In this document: piece by piece, positions 62,063 to 64,000 of the stretch
Layout of the letters: each line of letters opens with the position of its first letter
Numbering within the stretch: position 1 is the first letter of the stretch
Source of the DNA: Sulfotelmatobacter sp963788225
Lineage (GTDB): Bacteria > Acidobacteriota > Terriglobia > Terriglobales > Acidobacteriaceae
Assembly: GCA_963788225.1 (NCBI GenBank)
Contig: CAWBGI010000003.1
Location: forward strand, 248,001 to 312,000
Length of the DNA: 64,000 nt
Reading direction: 5' to 3'
The notes under the pieces: model-generated
What the model saw: the letters and a program-made list of their open reading frames with translations, nothing else
Told to the model about the DNA's origin: nothing
Databases searched by the model: none
Made by a program: the position numbers and the translations under genes

Positions 62063-62279
62063 TCGTCCTCGCAGGAACAGGCGGGCTGAATACAAGATTC
62101 TATGCGGGTGGGAGTGAGATGGCAATCGCGGAATGACCGCGCCGAGAAGGCTGCAAAACTGCCGAACTGAACTCAAAGGCAGGCTTGAGTGGGCGATGCG
62201 GCCGTGCACTCGCTTCGCTCGCGGGGCGGACCCTTCGCCATTGCTCAGGGCAAGCTGCGTCCGCCCCTACGCACAACCA

Positions 62280-63776
62280 CTACTTCGTCACCACAAACTG
62301 CGGGTTGCTGTTGAGCGTTCCCGATGGAGTGACCACAGAAACCACGCCCGTGGTCGCGCCCGCTGGAACCGTCGCTTTGATGTAGGTATCAGACTCCACC
62401 GCGAAGGCAGTCGGCACGCCGTTGAAGGTGACGCTGCTGGTTCCCGTCAGGCCGTTCCCCAGAATGATCACGCTCTGCCCGATTTTGCCTACCAAGGGCG
62501 AAGTTTCCACCAACGGGCTCAGGCCGTTCGAGACCGAATAGATCGTGCCATAGCCCCCGCAGCCGTTGCCGCCATAAGCAGTCATTCCGTAGAGCGTGCC
62601 GTCGGTGCCTTGAAAAAGCGTGCTCACCGGGTTGTAGCCGGTGGAACCACATTCGCCGAAGGTGTAGAGCGTTTTGGCAACGCCCGCTGGAGTGATCTCA
62701 ATAATGGTTCCCCCGTTGGTGCCGAATTCGTCGCCTATGGTCGCCGCATAGAGGTTGCCGTCGTTGGCTATCATCAGTCCTCCGAGCGCGGATCCTTGAG
62801 TGGAGTCGAAACTTTGCAGGACGCTATACTTATGCGTCGATGTGATCTCGAACACGATCCCAACCCCTGCATTGCCGCCCGTCTCGCTGTTGCCGCCGAA
62901 CTCGGTTGTGCCAAAGAGATTTCCGTTGGCATCCTGCACGATGTTGGTCGGAACCGAGCCGCCGGGGCAGTGCCCACTCCCGTAACTGCAGAAGTTATAG
63001 AGCACCGTATAGGATCCAGAAGCTGTCAGCTCATAAACCACTCCGGCTCCGGTCGAGCCGCCAGTGCTTGTAGCACCATAAAAGTTTCCATCGATGCCTT
63101 GGAGCGGCGGAAAGTTCGGACGCTCACCATCTACACAATTCGACTGCGAACAGAAAGAGTACAGCTCGGTGAACTTGCCTTCTGGAGTGATCTTGAAGAT
63201 CGCGCCTTCTTTGAACCTTCCGCCAGTGGTCGTCGTGCCGTAGAAATTTCCGTCGCTGCCCTGGATGAGTCCAGTCGGGCCCTGGCCGTCAACGCAAGGG
63301 GTGGAGCGACAAAAGGTGTAGAGGGTCGTGAGCTTGCCGCCAAGCGTCAGCTTGTAGATGGTTCCTGAGCCGGGATCGTCATCGCCGTTGTAGTCGCCGG
63401 CATTGCTGCCACCGGCCGTCGTCACCCCGTAAAGGTTTCCATCGCTCGCGAGTACGGGGGCCCAGATGGCGCTCGCCCCATCGGTGCACTCGTCCCCCAG
63501 CGGCTTTGCACAAAAGCTATAAAGAACCCGCAGATCTCCGCCGGACGTCACTTCGAAGACATTTCCAGATCTGTAAATGCCTCCGGCGACGGTGGTGCCA
63601 TAAAAGCGTCCGTTCGTGGCTTGCATCACCGATCCGAAGGGACCATCCCCGGTCTGGCCATTAAAGTTGGCGAGATCGGTCACGGTCTGTGCCTGGGCGC
63701 ACACCGCCAGGCTGAAGGTGATGGCCGCACATGCGAGTGCGAAGCCGAGAGTGAGCAAGGATTTGGAAGCTTGCAT
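62280..63776 (-). CDS. Secreted GloVer-repeat protein with an IPT/TIG domain
   Basis: 498 aa. Signal peptide (LTLGFALACAAITFSLAVCA). Then nine or so units of about 40 residues with pattern G-x-(V/I)-F/Y-(E/K)-(L/I)-T...L-Y-(S/N/T)-F, for example GNVFEVTSGGDLRVLYSFCA and GIVFEITSTHKYSVLQSF, forming a beta-propeller-like array. The last 85 residues are an IPT/TIG sandwich (GLTGTSSVTFNGVPTAFAVE). It is typical of acidobacterial extracellular proteins with an unknown role. Confidence 0.85.
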   Translation of the reverse strand: MQASKSLLTLGFALACAAITFSLAVCAQAQTVTDLANFNGQTGDGPFGSVMQATNGRFYGTTVAGGIYRSGNVFEVTSGGDLRVLYSFCAKPLGDECTDGASAIWAPVLASDGNLYGVTTAGGSNAGDYNGDDDPGSGTIYKLTLGGKLTTLYTFCRSTPCVDGQGPTGLIQGSDGNFYGTTTTGGRFKEGAIFKITPEGKFTELYSFCSQSNCVDGERPNFPPLQGIDGNFYGATSTGGSTGAGVVYELTASGSYTVLYNFCSYGSGHCPGGSVPTNIVQDANGNLFGTTEFGGNSETGGNAGVGIVFEITSTHKYSVLQSFDSTQGSALGGLMIANDGNLYAATIGDEFGTNGGTIIEITPAGVAKTLYTFGECGSTGYNPVSTLFQGTDGTLYGMTAYGGNGCGGYGTIYSVSNGLSPLVETSPLVGKIGQSVIILGNGLTGTSSVTFNGVPTAFAVESDTYIKATVPAGATTGVVSVVTPSGTLNSNPQFVVTK

Positions 63777-63787
63777 CGAAATGTCCT

Positions 63788-64000
63788 TTACCGCAGAATG
63801 AAACCCGCGTTATAGCTGCCATTCGCATTGGAGAAATTGCCGCCTACGGTTTCGTTGCCGCTGACGCTCTGCGGGAACGTACCGTCGAATTGGATGTGGT
63901 CGGCGTCGGGATCGTCAAAAGTGGTGATAACGCCGGAGGCCGCACTGCGCAGAAAGCCATGAAAACCGCGTGATCCGTAGTATCCGACCACGTCGCCGTT
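63788..64000 (-). CDS. C-terminus of a secreted repeat protein (partial)
   Basis: Open to the window edge. GYYGSRGFHGFLRSAASGVI and ETVGGNFSNANGSYNAGFIL match the H/A-G-F-x-R units of the extracellular HAF-type repeat group that often sits with GloVer proteins. The N-terminal part is outside the window, so the length and start are unknown. Confidence 0.6.
   Translation of the reverse strand, partial: NGDVVGYYGSRGFHGFLRSAASGVITTFDDPDADHIQFDGTFPQSVSGNETVGGNFSNANGSYNAGFILR

Noticed and set aside
62133..63368. 411-aa plus-strand ORF
   Set aside because: Antisense to the GloVer-repeat protein; repeats in the real gene keep the opposite frame open.

Overview
The window is high-GC bacterial chromosome. 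Its gene content (leuAB, purLF, prfA-prmC, der, selB, kdsB, a c-di-GMP enzyme of HD-GYP/GGDEF type) points to a Gram-negative soil bacterium. So do the GloVer-type secreted repeat protein, the DUF6580 protein and many short palindromic or tandem repeats between genes. I infer an acidobacterium of the Terriglobia/Koribacter type. There is no 16S gene to confirm this.

Layout. 0-1.2 kb: end of an HD-GYP regulator, a dolichyl-phosphate-type glycosyltransferase and an orphan antitoxin-like gene. 1.3-4.9 kb: leuB and leuA (LeuA lacks a normal regulatory domain) divergent from a LysR regulator across an inverted repeat. 5-9.9 kb: STAS protein, two secreted beta-barrel proteins, a glycosyltransferase overlapping a metallophosphoesterase, and two membrane proteins. 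10-14.6 kb: an AbrB/VapC module with a textbook promoter-operator, a DinG-type helicase, Der and a DUF433 protein. 14.7-23.8 kb: M28 peptidase, a frameshifted ExbD, a membrane protein, two GNATs, TrmFO, two DUF4440-like paralogs, an AhpD-like protein and SelB. 24.4-35 kb: purL, purF, prmC, a DinB-like protein, prfA, an inverted-repeat-bounded four-helix-bundle gene, a DUF1385 protein, an ATP-dependent DNA ligase and a broken toxin-antitoxin pair. 35-42.8 kb: CDF transporter, a large MASE/HD-GYP/GAF/GGDEF/PilZ protein, and two MacB-type permeases separated by a hydrolase. 53.6-64 kb: a YD-like secreted protein, kdsB, M48 protease, a GDP-mannose supply cluster (phosphomannomutase, manC, manA), aspC-coaD and a GloVer-repeat protein.

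A foreign island of about 10.35 kb (42.96-53.31 kb) splits a tRNA-Met gene in its anticodon loop. The chromosomal 3' half lies at 42.91-42.96 kb and the 5' half at 53.31-53.35 kb. A complete tRNA-Met at 45.56-45.64 kb probably replaces it and marks the join between two tandem insertions. The left part is a graveyard: outer-membrane protein fragment, HsdR fragment and frameshifted integrase. The right part carries an intact integrase and a set of small defence-like genes: class III nucleotidyl cyclase, HEPN-like, GIY-YIG-like, a truncated FRG gene and a frameshifted trypsin-like protease. It also holds three consecutive genes whose products each end in two copies of a G-x-KPP[A/P]MTP motif and a Pro-rich, Lys-ending tail. 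I consider that trio the best candidate for an undescribed system.

A second theme runs through the core genome. Short repeats and palindromes of the kind seen between genes also lie in frame inside at least seven housekeeping genes (purL, der, trmFO, selB, a dinG-like gene, the DNA ligase and a DUF1385 gene), where they add short peptide inserts. The same 30-base repeat is read in two different frames in the helicase and the ligase, so the similarity is at the DNA level.
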